Below the pieces are notes generated by a model, which did not search any database, was not told the DNA's origin, and saw only the letters and a list, made by a program, of their open reading frames with translations. Below, one piece after another: positions 1-8,128 of a stretch of 64,000 nucleotides of DNA (its first letter is position 1; each line of letters starts with the position of its first letter). The position numbers and the translations under genes were made by a program. Source of the DNA: Cytobacillus solani (lineage in GTDB: Bacteria > Bacillota > Bacilli > Bacillales > Cytobacillaceae); assembly GCF_001420595.1 (NCBI RefSeq), contig NZ_LJIX01000006.1, positions 69,361 through 133,360 of the forward strand, in the 5' to 3' direction.

Positions 1-11
1 AACTAAAAATA

Positions 12-129
<118 letters not shown>

Positions 130-130
130 T

Positions 131-158
131 AGGCCCTAATGTTGGGCTATTTTTTTCG
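131..158 (+). terminator. Hairpin with T-run after 5S rRNA
   Basis: GGCCC-loop-GGGCT stem followed by seven Ts. It could terminate or attenuate transcription between 5S and the tRNA genes, although such rrn-tRNA units are often read through. The stem is only five pairs with one G-U, so the call is moderate. Confidence 0.5.
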
Positions 159-172
159 TCTAATTTAATATG

Positions 173-247
173 GGCCCCTTGGTCAAGCGGTTAAGACACC
201 GCCCTTTCACGGCGGTAACACGGGTTCGAATCCCGTAGGGGTCACCA
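173..247 (+). tRNA. tRNA-Glu (TTC)
   Basis: Cloverleaf with acceptor GGCCCCT pairing with AGGGGTC (one G-U), anticodon loop CTTTCAC giving anticodon TTC, T-loop GGTTCGAATC and an encoded CCA. First tRNA of the cluster. Confidence 0.96.
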
Positions 248-264
248 TTATTTGTCTTTTATGT

Positions 265-339
265 GCGGAAGTAGTTCAGTGGTAGAACACCACCTTGCCA
301 AGGTGGGGGTCGCGGGTTCGAATCCCGTCTTCCGCTCCA
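265..339 (+). tRNA. tRNA-Gly (GCC)
   Basis: Acceptor GCGGAAG pairs with CTTCCGC. The anticodon stem CACCT/AGGTG encloses TTGCCAA with anticodon GCC. The T-loop is canonical and CCA is encoded. Confidence 0.96.
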
Positions 340-385
340 ATTTCCCATTGAGTTTAGATCACTTCTCAGTACTATTTGAATAAAT

Positions 386-462
<77 letters not shown>

Positions 463-471
463 TATTCTTAA

Positions 472-545
472 CGGGAAGTAGCTCAGCTTGGTAGAGCACT
501 TGGTTTGGGACCAAGGGGTCGCAGGTTCGAATCCTGTCTTCCCGA
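472..545 (+). tRNA. tRNA-Pro (TGG)
   Basis: Acceptor CGGGAAG pairs with CTTCCCG, anticodon loop TTTGGGA with anticodon TGG, discriminator A. The gene is followed directly by a T-run, so CCA is not encoded and must be added by nucleotidyltransferase. Confidence 0.95.
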
Positions 546-560
546 TTTTTTATTATTTAT

Positions 561-636
561 GGGGCCTTAGCTCAGCTGGGAGAGCGCCTGCCTTGCACGC
601 AGGAGGTCAGCGGTTCGATCCCGCTAGGCTCCACCA
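561..636 (+). tRNA. tRNA-Ala (TGC)
   Basis: Acceptor GGGGCCT pairs with AGGCTCC and carries a G-T pair at position 3-70, the AlaRS identity element. The anticodon loop CTTGCAC gives TGC. CCA is encoded. Confidence 0.96.
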
Positions 637-656
637 TAGATTTAAAATAATATTTT

Positions 657-730
657 GGCGGCGTAGCTCAGCTGGCTAGAGCGTACGGTTCATACCCGTG
701 AGGTCGGGGGTTCGATCCCCTCTGCCGCTA
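657..730 (+). tRNA. tRNA-Met (CAT), elongator type
   Basis: Anticodon loop TTCATAC gives CAT. The acceptor begins GGCGGCG, unlike the mismatched CGCGGGG start of bacterial initiator tRNA, so I read it as elongator tRNA-Met. CCA is not encoded. A lysidine-modified tRNA-Ile with anticodon CAT is less likely because the body matches Bacillus elongator Met. Confidence 0.9.
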
Positions 731-742
731 CTTATTTAATAT

Positions 743-835
743 GGAGGAATACCCAAGTCCGGCTGAAGGGATCGGTCTTGAAAACCGACAGGCGGGTCAA
801 ACCGCGCAGGGGTTCGAATCCCCTTTCCTCCTCCA
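743..835 (+). tRNA. tRNA-Ser (TGA)
   Basis: Long class II tRNA of 93 nt. Acceptor GGAGGAA pairs with TTCCTCC, anticodon loop CTTGAAA gives TGA, and the long variable arm has a GCGG/CCGC stem. The discriminator base is T before an encoded CCA, where bacterial tRNA-Ser normally has G. Confidence 0.93.
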
Positions 836-856
836 CTTCATTTGGTATAATAATTT

Positions 857-930
857 GGTCCGGTAGTTCAGTTGGTTAGAATGCCTGCCTGTCACGCAGG
901 AGGTCGCGGGTTCGAGTCCCGTCCGGACCG
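857..930 (+). tRNA. tRNA-Asp (GTC)
   Basis: Acceptor GGTCCGG pairs with CCGGACC, discriminator G, anticodon loop CTGTCAC with anticodon GTC. No CCA is encoded. Confidence 0.95.
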
Positions 931-950
931 CTATTTTTTTATTTGTATTT

Positions 951-974
951 GGCTCAGTAGCTCAGTTGGTAGAG
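951..974 (+). pseudogene. Truncated tRNA-Phe 5' half
   Basis: These 24 nt match the acceptor 5' strand and D-arm of the intact tRNA-Phe at 1100 (differences at only a few positions). The match stops after the D-stem (GGTAGAG). No anticodon arm, T-arm or 3' acceptor strand follows. A 12-bp inverted repeat starts at the very next base. Confidence 0.8.
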
Positions 975-1099
975 AATTGAAAGTTTACCTGCGAAGCAAT
1001 GCTTCCATGAATAGAAAACTTTCAATTTGCAACAAAGACCAAAGGGCTTTGCCGCACAGTTTTTAATGCAATCAATGTTTAGGAAATAAAACAATATAT
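975..1099 (+). other. Insert with nested hairpins between tRNA-Phe fragment and intact tRNA-Phe
   Basis: AATTGAAAGTTT (975-986) is the exact reverse complement of AAACTTTCAATT (1016-1027). An inner GAAGC-AAT-GCTTC hairpin lies at 993-1005. A second, imperfect hairpin CAAAGACC/GGGCTTTG lies at 1033-1051, near a short T-run. No tRNA body or open reading frame is visible, and I do not recognise the element. Confidence 0.6.
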
Positions 1100-1175
1100 G
1101 GCTTAGTAGCTCAGTCGGTAGAGCAAAGGACTGAAAATCCTTGTGTCGGCGGTTCGATTCCGTCCTGAGCCACCA
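1100..1175 (+). tRNA. tRNA-Phe (GAA)
   Basis: Acceptor GGCTTAG pairs with CTGAGCC (with a G-T pair), anticodon loop CTGAAAA gives GAA, canonical T-loop, encoded CCA. Intact partner of the truncated copy at 951. Confidence 0.96.
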
Positions 1176-1185
1176 TTTATATGAT

Positions 1186-1211
1186 GATGGCCTAGCTCAA
1201 TTGGTAGAGCA
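1186..1211 (+). pseudogene. Truncated tRNA-Thr 5' half
   Basis: Matches the first 26 nt of the intact tRNA-Thr at 1335 except in the first bases (GAT in place of GCC), then diverges right after the D-arm (GGTAGAGCA). No anticodon or T-arm follows. The break is at nearly the same tRNA position as in the truncated tRNA-Phe. Confidence 0.8.
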
Positions 1212-1334
1212 CGATCGAATATGCTTCTTGAAATACTTTAGCGTACTGATCGAGCTGCTGCTTGTAAAAGCTTTCTGAGATCAGGACGACGCTATAAATA
1301 TATTGGAGTTAAATAATATACTAATATTTACTAT
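1212..1334 (+). other. Insert with nested hairpins between tRNA-Thr fragment and intact tRNA-Thr
   Basis: TAGCGT (1239-1244) pairs with ACGCTA (1289-1294), CTGATC (1246-1251) pairs with GATCAG (1279-1284), and GCTT-GTAA-AAGC (1260-1271) forms the tip, giving one long nested hairpin. The 3' part is AT-rich. No coding potential is seen. The insert is about the same size as that at 975-1099. Confidence 0.55.
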
Positions 1335-1407
<73 letters not shown>

Positions 1408-1422
1408 TGTTTTAAAGCTTAT

Positions 1423-1506
1423 GGAGGGGTAGCGAAGTGGCTAAACGCGGCGGACTGTAAATCCGCTCCTTCGGGTTCGGCAGTTCGAATCTGCCCCCCT
1501 CCACCA
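1423..1506 (+). tRNA. tRNA-Tyr (GTA)
   Basis: Class II tRNA with a variable arm (CTCCTTCGGGTTCGG region). Acceptor GGAGGGG pairs with CCCCTCC, anticodon loop CTGTAAA gives GTA, and CCA is encoded. Confidence 0.96.
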
Positions 1507-1511
1507 TTTAT

Positions 1512-1585
1512 AGGGGTATAGTTTAAAGGTAGAACTAAGGTCTCCAAAACCTTCAGTGTGGGTTCGATTCCTACTACCCCTGCCA
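1512..1585 (+). tRNA. tRNA-Trp (CCA)
   Basis: Acceptor AGGGGTA pairs with TACCCCT, discriminator G, anticodon loop CTCCAAA with anticodon CCA, encoded 3' CCA. Confidence 0.96.
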
Positions 1586-1594
1586 TTTTATTTT

Positions 1595-1671
1595 GGCGGT
1601 TGTGGCGAAGTGGTTAACGCATCGGATTGTGGTTCCGACATTCGTGGGTTCGATTCCCATCAGCCGCCCCA
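1595..1671 (+). tRNA. tRNA-His (GTG)
   Basis: The extra 5' G (position -1) faces the C at position 73, the HisRS identity pair. The anticodon loop TTGTGGT gives GTG. CCA is encoded. Confidence 0.95.
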
Positions 1672-1677
1672 TAATGC

Positions 1678-1751
<74 letters not shown>

Positions 1752-1802
1752 TCATTTATGAATAGATAGCTAGCCTAATTCTTATAGGAAATGGCGATTT
1801 TA

Positions 1803-1854
1803 AAAAATGGATAACTAACCATGTCATTGAGATATAGTTAGTTATCTATTTTTT
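1803..1854 (+). terminator. Terminator of the rrn-tRNA unit
   Basis: GGATAACTAAC pairs with GTTAGTTATC across an 18-nt loop, followed by TATTTTTT. It closes the tRNA cluster before the bcrC promoter region. Confidence 0.85.
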
Positions 1855-1910
1855 AATTGTTTTGTTAATTCTATGCAATAGTTATTAACCTATTGGTTTA
1901 AACTCTTACC

Positions 1911-1941
1911 TTACAAAAATGTAAGCAAATGTAAGGTAAAC
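1911..1941. promoter_or_regulatory. BceR-type operator upstream of bcrC
   Basis: TTACAAAAATGTAA (1911-1924) fits the BceR-type consensus TNACA-N4-TGTAA exactly. It is followed by a further TGTAAGG half-site. The same arrangement (CCTTACA-N4-TGTAAGC, then another TGTAAG) occurs before bceA at 11374. A plausible promoter, TTTACA (1952-1957) - 18 bp - TAGTAT (1976-1981), lies just downstream. Confidence 0.7.
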
Positions 1942-2010
1942 AAATTTTCCATTTACAGCGCATGGGACATAATTGTAGTATAAGAAAGAAATTAGGGGGG
2001 AAAGCAGCTA

Positions 2011-2610
2011 ATGTCATTTACAGAAACGAACATTAATATATTTAGAATGATTAACGACTTAGGGAAAGAATACACATTCTTAAACCCTCCGTTTATTTTC
2101 ATTGCTGAATATACAGTATATCTTTTAGCACTGGCAACGATCGTTTATTGGTTTACTCGTGAGTATAAGAATAGAATGATGGTAATAAGTGCAGGAATTA
2201 CTTTTATTTTCGCTGAAATCATAGGAAAACTAGCAGGAACATTCCATTCAAACTATCAGCCTTTTGCTGAACTGGCCAATGTGAATAAATTAATAGAAAA
2301 GACAGTGGGGAACTCATTTCCAAGTGACCATACCATACTTTTCTTTTCATTTTGTATGACCTTTTGGCTTTTTAAAAAAGGGTACGGCTTTTTATGGATG
2401 ATAGCCGCTATCTTAGTAGGAATATCAAGAATGTGGGTAGGCGTGCATTATCCTGCTGATGTCGCTGCAGGAGCATTAATAAGTATTGTTTCAGCAGTTG
2501 TTGTTTACTATGTTGTCCCTAGGATAAGCTTCATTCAAAAATTATTGAAGTTATATGAAAAAGGAGAAGGATATATATTGCCTTCAAAATCTAAATCTAA
2601 GGATTTCTAA
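2011..2610 (+). CDS. bcrC: Undecaprenyl-diphosphatase BcrC (PAP2 family)
   Basis: Dephosphorylates undecaprenyl pyrophosphate on the outer membrane face, recycling the lipid carrier of cell-wall synthesis and competing with bacitracin. The 199-aa protein is hydrophobic, with several membrane segments, and shows the acid-phosphatase motifs: a lysine-containing first motif near residue 74, FPSDH near 107, and SRMWVGVHYPADV near 145-157. Length is normal for BcrC. ATG with GGGGGG ribosome binding site at 1994-1999. It stands alone between two terminators. In B. subtilis bcrC is driven by ECF sigma factors; here I see no ECF-type promoter but a BceR-type box upstream, which suggests control by the BceRS system encoded at 9.6 kb. 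Confidence 0.92.
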   Translation: MSFTETNINIFRMINDLGKEYTFLNPPFIFIAEYTVYLLALATIVYWFTREYKNRMMVISAGITFIFAEIIGKLAGTFHSNYQPFAELANVNKLIEKTVGNSFPSDHTILFFSFCMTFWLFKKGYGFLWMIAAILVGISRMWVGVHYPADVAAGALISIVSAVVVYYVVPRISFIQKLLKLYEKGEGYILPSKSKSKDF

Positions 2611-2623
2611 AAATCAGTCTAAT

Positions 2624-2661
2624 AAAAGACCAGCTAATAAACAGTTAGCTGGTCTTTTTAT
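2624..2661 (+). terminator. Terminator after bcrC
   Basis: AAAGACCAGCTAA / TTAGCTGGTCTTTTT hairpin with a T-run. Strong rho-independent terminator. Confidence 0.92.
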
Positions 2662-2745
2662 GTTTTTGGACACCGAAAGTTTATCTTTGGAATTTGCTAT
2701 CGCTTGACTGCAAAAATAAAAAGGTGTAAATTTAAATACTCCTAT

Positions 2746-2773
2746 ATTGAACTGTCCATTATTGAACTATCAA
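2746..2773. promoter_or_regulatory. Putative MarR operator (two direct repeats)
   Basis: ATTGAACTGTC (2746-2756) and ATTGAACTATC (2761-2771) are spaced 15 bp apart. The second forms a palindrome TTGA-N4-TCAA. They lie 25-50 bp before the MarR start, where autoregulation is typical for this family. The assignment is inference. Confidence 0.45.
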
Positions 2774-2797
2774 GTAGTGATGAAAGGGGTATGTTTA

Positions 2798-3286
2798 ATG
2801 GAACATGAAAATCAAAAGTTAGTACGCTCAACACAATTATTGCGTTCATTTTGGAGTGTGCAGAAAAATATTGTGCGCTTCGTTCAAAAAATTGCCGTTG
2901 AGAATGGGCTATCTGTCCCGCAATATACGATATTGATGACACTAACTCTACATAAAGAAATGAAACTGACACAAAAAAAAGTTGGAGAACAAACTTTTCT
3001 TCCTAAAAGCACGCTGAGCCATGCTGTGGATGGTCTTGCTCAGGAAGGGTTTTTAAACCGTCAGCAAGTGGAAGGGAACCGACGTGAGATGGAGTTAAAG
3101 ATTACGGACAAAGGGAAGGCATTTTTAAAAAGGATGCACCTTCAAGATGGAGGAATTCATCAGCTATTTCAATCTGCTATGGAGCAGTTAACAGACAAAC
3201 AGTATGAAGAACTGCTTGAATCACATTTGCTTCTATCAGCCTATTTAGAATCCCAAGTGACAGATCAAGGAGGGAAAATGAATTGA
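2798..3286 (+). CDS. MarR family transcriptional regulator
   Basis: 162-aa winged-helix regulator. The central region (LTQKKVGEQTFLPKSTLSHAVDGLAQEGFLNRQQ, residues about 63-96) reads as MarR recognition helix and wing, flanked by dimerisation helices. I chose ATG 2798 because AAAGGGG at 2783-2789 is correctly spaced; an in-frame ATG at 2747 has no ribosome site. Its stop overlaps the TTG start of the ABC transporter by 4 bp, so the three genes form an operon. It probably represses this operon through the repeats at 2746-2773 and is released by a drug or lipophilic ligand, which cannot be named from sequence. Confidence 0.88.
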   Translation: MEHENQKLVRSTQLLRSFWSVQKNIVRFVQKIAVENGLSVPQYTILMTLTLHKEMKLTQKKVGEQTFLPKSTLSHAVDGLAQEGFLNRQQVEGNRREMELKITDKGKAFLKRMHLQDGGIHQLFQSAMEQLTDKQYEELLESHLLLSAYLESQVTDQGGKMN

Positions 3287-5007
3287 TAAAATTACTGAAG
3301 CATTTATCCGTTTATAAGTGGATTATTTTAGCAGTTTTAGGACTTGTCTTTGTACAATCAATGGCTGAACTTTTTCTGCCTACACTGATGGCAGATATCG
3401 TGGATAAAGGAGTTGTTTTAGGGGATACCCCTTATATTTGGAAGATTGGCGGTTTAATGCTTGTTGTTTCAGCAGTAGGTGCTATCGCTTCTGTTATTGC
3501 CAGCTATTATTCTTCTAATGCTGCAATAGGACTTGGTCGTGATATTCGGCGAAAGGTTTTTAATCATGTGGAGAAATTTTCACTGCAGGAATTTGATGAG
3601 GTTGGAACGGCATCACTCATTACACGAACAACAAATGATATTACGCAAATCCAGCAAGTAGTCATCATGATGCTTCGTATGGTTGTAAGCGCACCGATTA
3701 TGTTAGTCGGGGGAATCATTATGGCTGTTTCAAAGGATGCAGAATTATCCATTATCATTGTTATCACAATGCCTGTGTTGATTGGTTCAATTCTTTTTAT
3801 TTTTAAAAAAGGGATGCCACTTTTTCAAACTGTTCAAAAACGACTGGATCGTTTAAATCTTGTTTTACGTGAAAATTTAACAGGGATTCGAGTGATACGG
3901 GCGTTTAATCGTGAACCACAGGAGAAAGTACGTCTTAAGAAAGCAAATAAAGAACTGACAGATGTCTCAATTAAAGTGAATAAAGTAATGGCGTTTATGA
4001 TGCCTGTGATGATGCTTGTTATGAACTTGACTGTTGTTGCGATTATCTGGTTTGGTGGAATTCGTATTGATAATGGGGCCATGCAAATAGGGGACTTAAT
4101 GGCGTTTATCCAATATGTTATGCAAATTATGTTCGCGCTTGTTATGGCTTCTATGATGTTTGTTATGATTCCGCGTGCAGCAGTATCAGCAAAAAGGATC
4201 AATGAAGTGCTTGATATGAAACCGGCATTTCTTGATGAAGGAAAACTGAAAGCAGATCGTGAGCAAGGGACACTCGAGTTTGAACATGTGACTTTTAGTT
4301 ATCCTGGTGCTGAAGAACCTGCATTGACAGATATTAGTTTTACAGCCAAGCGGGGTGAAGTAACAGCTATTATTGGGGGGACAGGCTCAGGAAAATCAAC
4401 GCTCGTCCATTTGATTCCTCGTTTTTATGAAGTAACTAGCGGTTCTATTCGTGTGAATGGGGTTGATATTAGAGAAGCCCCACAAAGCGAGGTACGATCA
4501 AAAATTGGCTTTGTGCCGCAAAAGGCAATGCTATTTACTGGCACAATTGCTGAGAACATTCGCTTTGGAAATTCAAATGCTTCACAAGATGAGATTGAAC
4601 AAGCCACTCGAATTGCACAAGCAGAAGAATTTATACAGCAAATGAAAGATGGATATGAGTCAGAAATTGAACAAGGCGGATCCAACCTATCGGGAGGACA
4701 GAAGCAAAGATTGTCGATTGCTAGAGCTCTTGTTCGAAAACCAGATCTTTATATATTTGATGATAGTTTTTCTGCACTTGATTTCAAGACAGATGCAAAG
4801 CTTCGTCAAGCACTAAAAGATGAAACAAAGGATGCAACTATGCTGCTTGTTGCGCAGAGGATCAGTACAGTCGTTGATGCTGACCGTATCATCGTTTTAG
4901 AAAATGGACGAATTGCAGGGATTGGGACACATCAGGAGCTGCTTGAGACGAATGATGTCTACCGAGAAATCGCCCTTTCACAGCTTTCAGAGGAGGAGAT
5001 CGCATGA
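3283..5007 (+). CDS. Heterodimeric ABC multidrug exporter, subunit 1 (YfiB-like)
   Basis: 574-aa half transporter: six-helix exporter domain (about residues 1-310), then a nucleotide-binding domain with Walker A GGTGSGKST, canonical signature LSGGQ and Walker B LYIFDDSFSALD. The residue after the Walker B aspartate is Asp instead of the catalytic Glu, so its own ATP site is degenerate. TTG start with AAGGAGGG at 3267-3274; translationally coupled to marR and, by a 4-bp overlap, to the second subunit. Resembles the B. subtilis yfiBC/bmrCD type and TM287/288. Substrate unknown, likely a hydrophobic drug or lipid. Confidence 0.88.
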   Translation: MIKLLKHLSVYKWIILAVLGLVFVQSMAELFLPTLMADIVDKGVVLGDTPYIWKIGGLMLVVSAVGAIASVIASYYSSNAAIGLGRDIRRKVFNHVEKFSLQEFDEVGTASLITRTTNDITQIQQVVIMMLRMVVSAPIMLVGGIIMAVSKDAELSIIIVITMPVLIGSILFIFKKGMPLFQTVQKRLDRLNLVLRENLTGIRVIRAFNREPQEKVRLKKANKELTDVSIKVNKVMAFMMPVMMLVMNLTVVAIIWFGGIRIDNGAMQIGDLMAFIQYVMQIMFALVMASMMFVMIPRAAVSAKRINEVLDMKPAFLDEGKLKADREQGTLEFEHVTFSYPGAEEPALTDISFTAKRGEVTAIIGGTGSGKSTLVHLIPRFYEVTSGSIRVNGVDIREAPQSEVRSKIGFVPQKAMLFTGTIAENIRFGNSNASQDEIEQATRIAQAEEFIQQMKDGYESEIEQGGSNLSGGQKQRLSIARALVRKPDLYIFDDSFSALDFKTDAKLRQALKDETKDATMLLVAQRISTVVDADRIIVLENGRIAGIGTHQELLETNDVYREIALSQLSEEEIA

Positions 5008-6863
5008 GCAAGAAGAAAAAACCTCAAGATAGCCAACAGATGGGGCAAGGTCCAGGTGGCGGAAGCATGATGATGATGGGGCAAAAAGCAAAAGATTTTA
5101 AGGGGACATTGAGACGTCTTTTGGCCTATTTGAAGCCTCGAAGGTACCAATTGGCTGCTGTTTTTGTTGCGGCCATCTTGAGTACAATCTTCATGATTGT
5201 TGGCCCAAAAATTATGGGAACAGCGATAACGGAATTATTTGAAGGTGCATATGGGAAGTTTCAGGGGGTTCCTGGAGCGGAGATTGACTTTACAAAAATT
5301 GGGCAAATCCTACTTTTACTAGCCGGACTATACGTTTTTAGCAGTTTGTTTAGCTATTTGCAGCAATATATCATGTCTAGTGTTGCTCAAAAAACGGTGT
5401 ATGATCTTAGGGAGGATGTAAATGAAAAATTGGGGAGATTGCCTCTTAAATATTTTGATGGCCGTTCGAACGGAGAAACGCTAAGCCGCGTAACGAATGA
5501 TATTGATACAATCGGCAGTACACTTCAGCAAAGCTTAACACAGTTCATTACCTCCATTGTTACGATTATCGGGATTATTATTATGATGCTTTCAATCAGC
5601 CCAATCCTGACGTTAATTGCAATTATTAGTTTACCAGTGTCAATGTTTGCTATCGGACCAATTTTGAAAAGATCACAAAAACATTTTGCTGATCAGCAGC
5701 GGACTCTTGGTCAATTAAATGGACATATAGAAGAACTGTACACAGGTCATCAAGTAGTAAAAGCATTTGGGCATGAAGAAAAGGCGTTAAAGCAATTCGA
5801 TGTTGTTAATGAGGAATTGTATGATGCAGGAAGGAAAGCTCAATTCATATCGGGGATTATTATGCCAATCATGTTTTTTATTGGGAATATAAGCTATGTC
5901 ATCATTAGTGTTGTCGGCGGGATATTAGTGACGCAGAGAGCCATTACCATTGGGGATATTCAGGCATTTATTACTTATTCAAAGCAATTTACACAGCCGA
6001 TAACACAAACTGCTAATATTGCAAATATTATTCAAGCAACTGTTGCGGCTGCTGAGCGTGTTTTTGAACTTCTTGATGAAGAAGAAGAAAAGAAAGAAGT
6101 AACATCAGAAACGTTAATGAGTGCAAAGGGTGCTGTTACCTTTGAACATGTGGATTTTGGATATGGGAAAGAATTGTTAATAAAAGATATGAATATCAAT
6201 GTTTCACCAGGTCAGACGGTAGCCATCGTTGGACCAACTGGTGCTGGAAAAACGACGATGATTAACCTCCTCATGCGATTTTATGAACTGAATGGCGGAA
6301 AGATAAAGATTGATGGTCTTGATACACGGAATATGTCACGCAGAGATCTTAGAAAAAGCTTTGGAATGGTGCTTCAAGATACATGGCTTTTTAATGGAAC
6401 GATTAAAGACAATCTTGCTTATGGAAAAGAAGGAGCAACAGATGAGGAGATCTTTGCAGCTGCACGAGCAGCCCATGCCGATCACTTCATTCGTACACTG
6501 CCAGATGGATATGAGACAGTATTAAATGAAGAAGCATCTAATATTTCGCAAGGTCAAAAGCAGCTTCTGACGATTGCACGAGCGATTCTTGCAGATCCGC
6601 CAATTATGATACTGGATGAGGCAACTTCTAGTGTAGATACTAGGACAGAAGTATTTATTCAACAGGCGATGAATCGGTTATTAGAAGGACGTACCAGCTT
6701 TGTAATTGCTCACCGTCTTTCAACAATTAAAGATGCCGATTTAATTCTTGTCATGAACCAAGGCAAAGTGATTGAACAAGGAACACATATAGAACTTCTT
6801 GAAGGTAATGGGTTCTATGCCGATCTTTACAACAGTCAATTCTCTGAAAAAGCTGCAGGATAA
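5004..6863 (+). CDS. Heterodimeric ABC multidrug exporter, subunit 2 (YfiC-like)
   Basis: 619-aa partner subunit. A Gly/Met-rich cytoplasmic N-terminus (GGGSMMMMGQK) precedes the six-helix exporter domain. The nucleotide-binding domain has Walker A GPTGAGKTT, a degenerate signature (ISQGQ) and a complete Walker B ILDEATSSVD with catalytic Glu. Combined with subunit 1, one composite ATP site is fully competent (this Walker A/B plus the partner's LSGGQ) and one is degenerate, the usual asymmetric heterodimer. ATG overlaps the upstream stop (ATGA). Followed by a strong terminator that ends the operon. Confidence 0.88.
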   Translation: MSKKKKPQDSQQMGQGPGGGSMMMMGQKAKDFKGTLRRLLAYLKPRRYQLAAVFVAAILSTIFMIVGPKIMGTAITELFEGAYGKFQGVPGAEIDFTKIGQILLLLAGLYVFSSLFSYLQQYIMSSVAQKTVYDLREDVNEKLGRLPLKYFDGRSNGETLSRVTNDIDTIGSTLQQSLTQFITSIVTIIGIIIMMLSISPILTLIAIISLPVSMFAIGPILKRSQKHFADQQRTLGQLNGHIEELYTGHQVVKAFGHEEKALKQFDVVNEELYDAGRKAQFISGIIMPIMFFIGNISYVIISVVGGILVTQRAITIGDIQAFITYSKQFTQPITQTANIANIIQATVAAAERVFELLDEEEEKKEVTSETLMSAKGAVTFEHVDFGYGKELLIKDMNINVSPGQTVAIVGPTGAGKTTMINLLMRFYELNGGKIKIDGLDTRNMSRRDLRKSFGMVLQDTWLFNGTIKDNLAYGKEGATDEEIFAAARAAHADHFIRTLPDGYETVLNEEASNISQGQKQLLTIARAILADPPIMILDEATSSVDTRTEVFIQQAMNRLLEGRTSFVIAHRLSTIKDADLILVMNQGKVIEQGTHIELLEGNGFYADLYNSQFSEKAAG

Positions 6864-6867
6864 GCAG

Positions 6868-6907
6868 AAAGAGGCTCTTTTCTACATAGAAATGGAGCCT
6901 CTTTTAT
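6868..6907 (+). terminator. Terminator of the marR-ABC operon
   Basis: AGAGGCTC / GAGCCTCT stem with TTTTATT tail. Confidence 0.9.
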
Positions 6908-6983
6908 TATACAAAGGGACATTTGTCCTTTTTTGTATTCTCCTTCTGTATTTTAATAGAAAGAAATGTTAGGAGGAGAAAGT

Positions 6984-7404
6984 GTGAAAGGTGTCTTATT
7001 TGCCATTATTGCTGGGATATTCATTTCTCTGCAAGGTGTATTTAATTCAAGACTAGGTGAGGAGCTTAGCCCATGGCATACAACCACGATGGTTTCTCGT
7101 TGGGTTAACTTTTTCTGCCATTATCTATTTATTTGTTCGGGATGGAAGAAAGGGATTTAAAGAGGTTCCTTTTATATATGTGCTTGGAGGAATGTTTGGT
7201 GTTGTAATTGTTGTTGGAGAAATGACAGCGATTAATCTACTTGGCATGTCTTTAGCGATTGCTATACTGTTAATCGCCCAGCTGCTATGTGCCTTTATGG
7301 TGGATGCGAAGGGGCTTTTCGGTATGAACAAAATTCATGTTACGATTCATCAAGTAATCGGAATGGTTATGATGATAGCAGGAGTGACTATATTTAAATT
7401 GTAA
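6984..7404 (+). pseudogene. YdcZ-type DMT transporter, frameshifted
   Basis: Reads as a small multi-helix transporter of the DMT/YdcZ (DUF606) type but is split over two frames. The first frame (GTG 6984, ribosome site AGGAGGAG) runs to GVFNSRLGEELSPWHTTTMV. The second continues from about 7092 with LVGLTFSAIIYLFVRDGRK to IAGVTIFKL. Removing one T from GGTTT at about 7089-7093 restores a 139-aa protein that aligns along its whole length with the intact paralogue at 8129. Either a real pseudogene, or a sequencing or assembly indel. Such paired small transporters may work as heteromers, so loss could affect both. Confidence 0.8.
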
Positions 7405-7417
7405 AAAGGAGAAAATT

Positions 7418-8117
7418 GTGAAGGAAATAATAGATAAAAATCAGTTATTAGAATGTCTAGAGCAGTTTGGGCTGAATCCAATTTTTTCAGAAGAAGTGAA
7501 AAGAAAAATGTCTCTCTATCACTTTCAGCAAGGAGAAATCTTATGTTTAAAGGGAGAAGAAATTCAGCATATGTATTTCCTTGTGAAGGGGAAGGTGAAA
7601 ATTTTCACAACATCTCCAGAAGGTAAGACGTTAATTGTACGTTTCAAAACACCATTGGCTGTAATTGGGGATATAGAATATGTAAAAAGAACAGAGGTAT
7701 TTAACACGGTTGAAGCTGTTAGTGAAGGGCTAGTTATTGGTGTTCATTTTGCCGAATTAAGAGGGATGGAAACGAATCAAATTGATTTCCTGAAATTTTT
7801 ACTAGCAATTGTCACAGAAAAATTCTATACGGAATCACATGCCACAAGTTTAAACATGCTCTATCCAGTTGATATACGCCTTGCAAGCTACTTATTGTCT
7901 CTGTCAACAGAAAGAGAAGGATCTCTTTTTTTACAGTGAAATGCAAACATCAAATCTGATGGATATCGCAGATCTTATTGGTACAAGCTACCGTCACTTA
8001 AATCGAGTCATTCACAAACTAAGCAAGGAAGGGATTATACAACGAAAAAAAGGTTCGTTGTATATAAAGGATATACAGCGACTGAAGAAACTTGCTGATG
8101 GAAATATTTATGAATAA
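7418..8117 (+). pseudogene. Crp/Fnr family regulator (YeiL-like), frameshifted
   Basis: N-terminal cyclic-nucleotide-binding fold (LKGEEIQHMYFLVKGKVKIF, residues about 46-65) in one frame from GTG 7418 to TEREGSLFLQ. The C-terminal winged helix (MDIADLIGTSYRHLNRVIHK) is in the next frame up to 8117. The shift falls in a run of seven Ts at 7926-7932; six Ts would give SLFYSEMQ and a 232-aa protein, the normal size for this family. It lies between two YdcZ-type transporters and probably regulates them. Effector unknown; the E. coli relative YeiL has been linked to nitrogen starvation. Confidence 0.78.
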
Positions 8118-8128
8118 GGCAGAGAAAC

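Noticed and set aside
488-1066. Open frames of 63 and 64 codons over the tRNA cluster (488-679 and 872-1066).
   Set aside because: They are translations of tRNA-Pro/Ala/Met and tRNA-Asp sequence; no ribosome sites and conserved RNA structure explains the sequence.
951-1334. Intact additional tRNA genes with introns at 951 and 1186.
   Set aside because: After the hairpin inserts the sequence does not resume as anticodon arm of the same tRNA but starts again with a full tRNA 5' end, so these are fragments before complete genes, not split genes.
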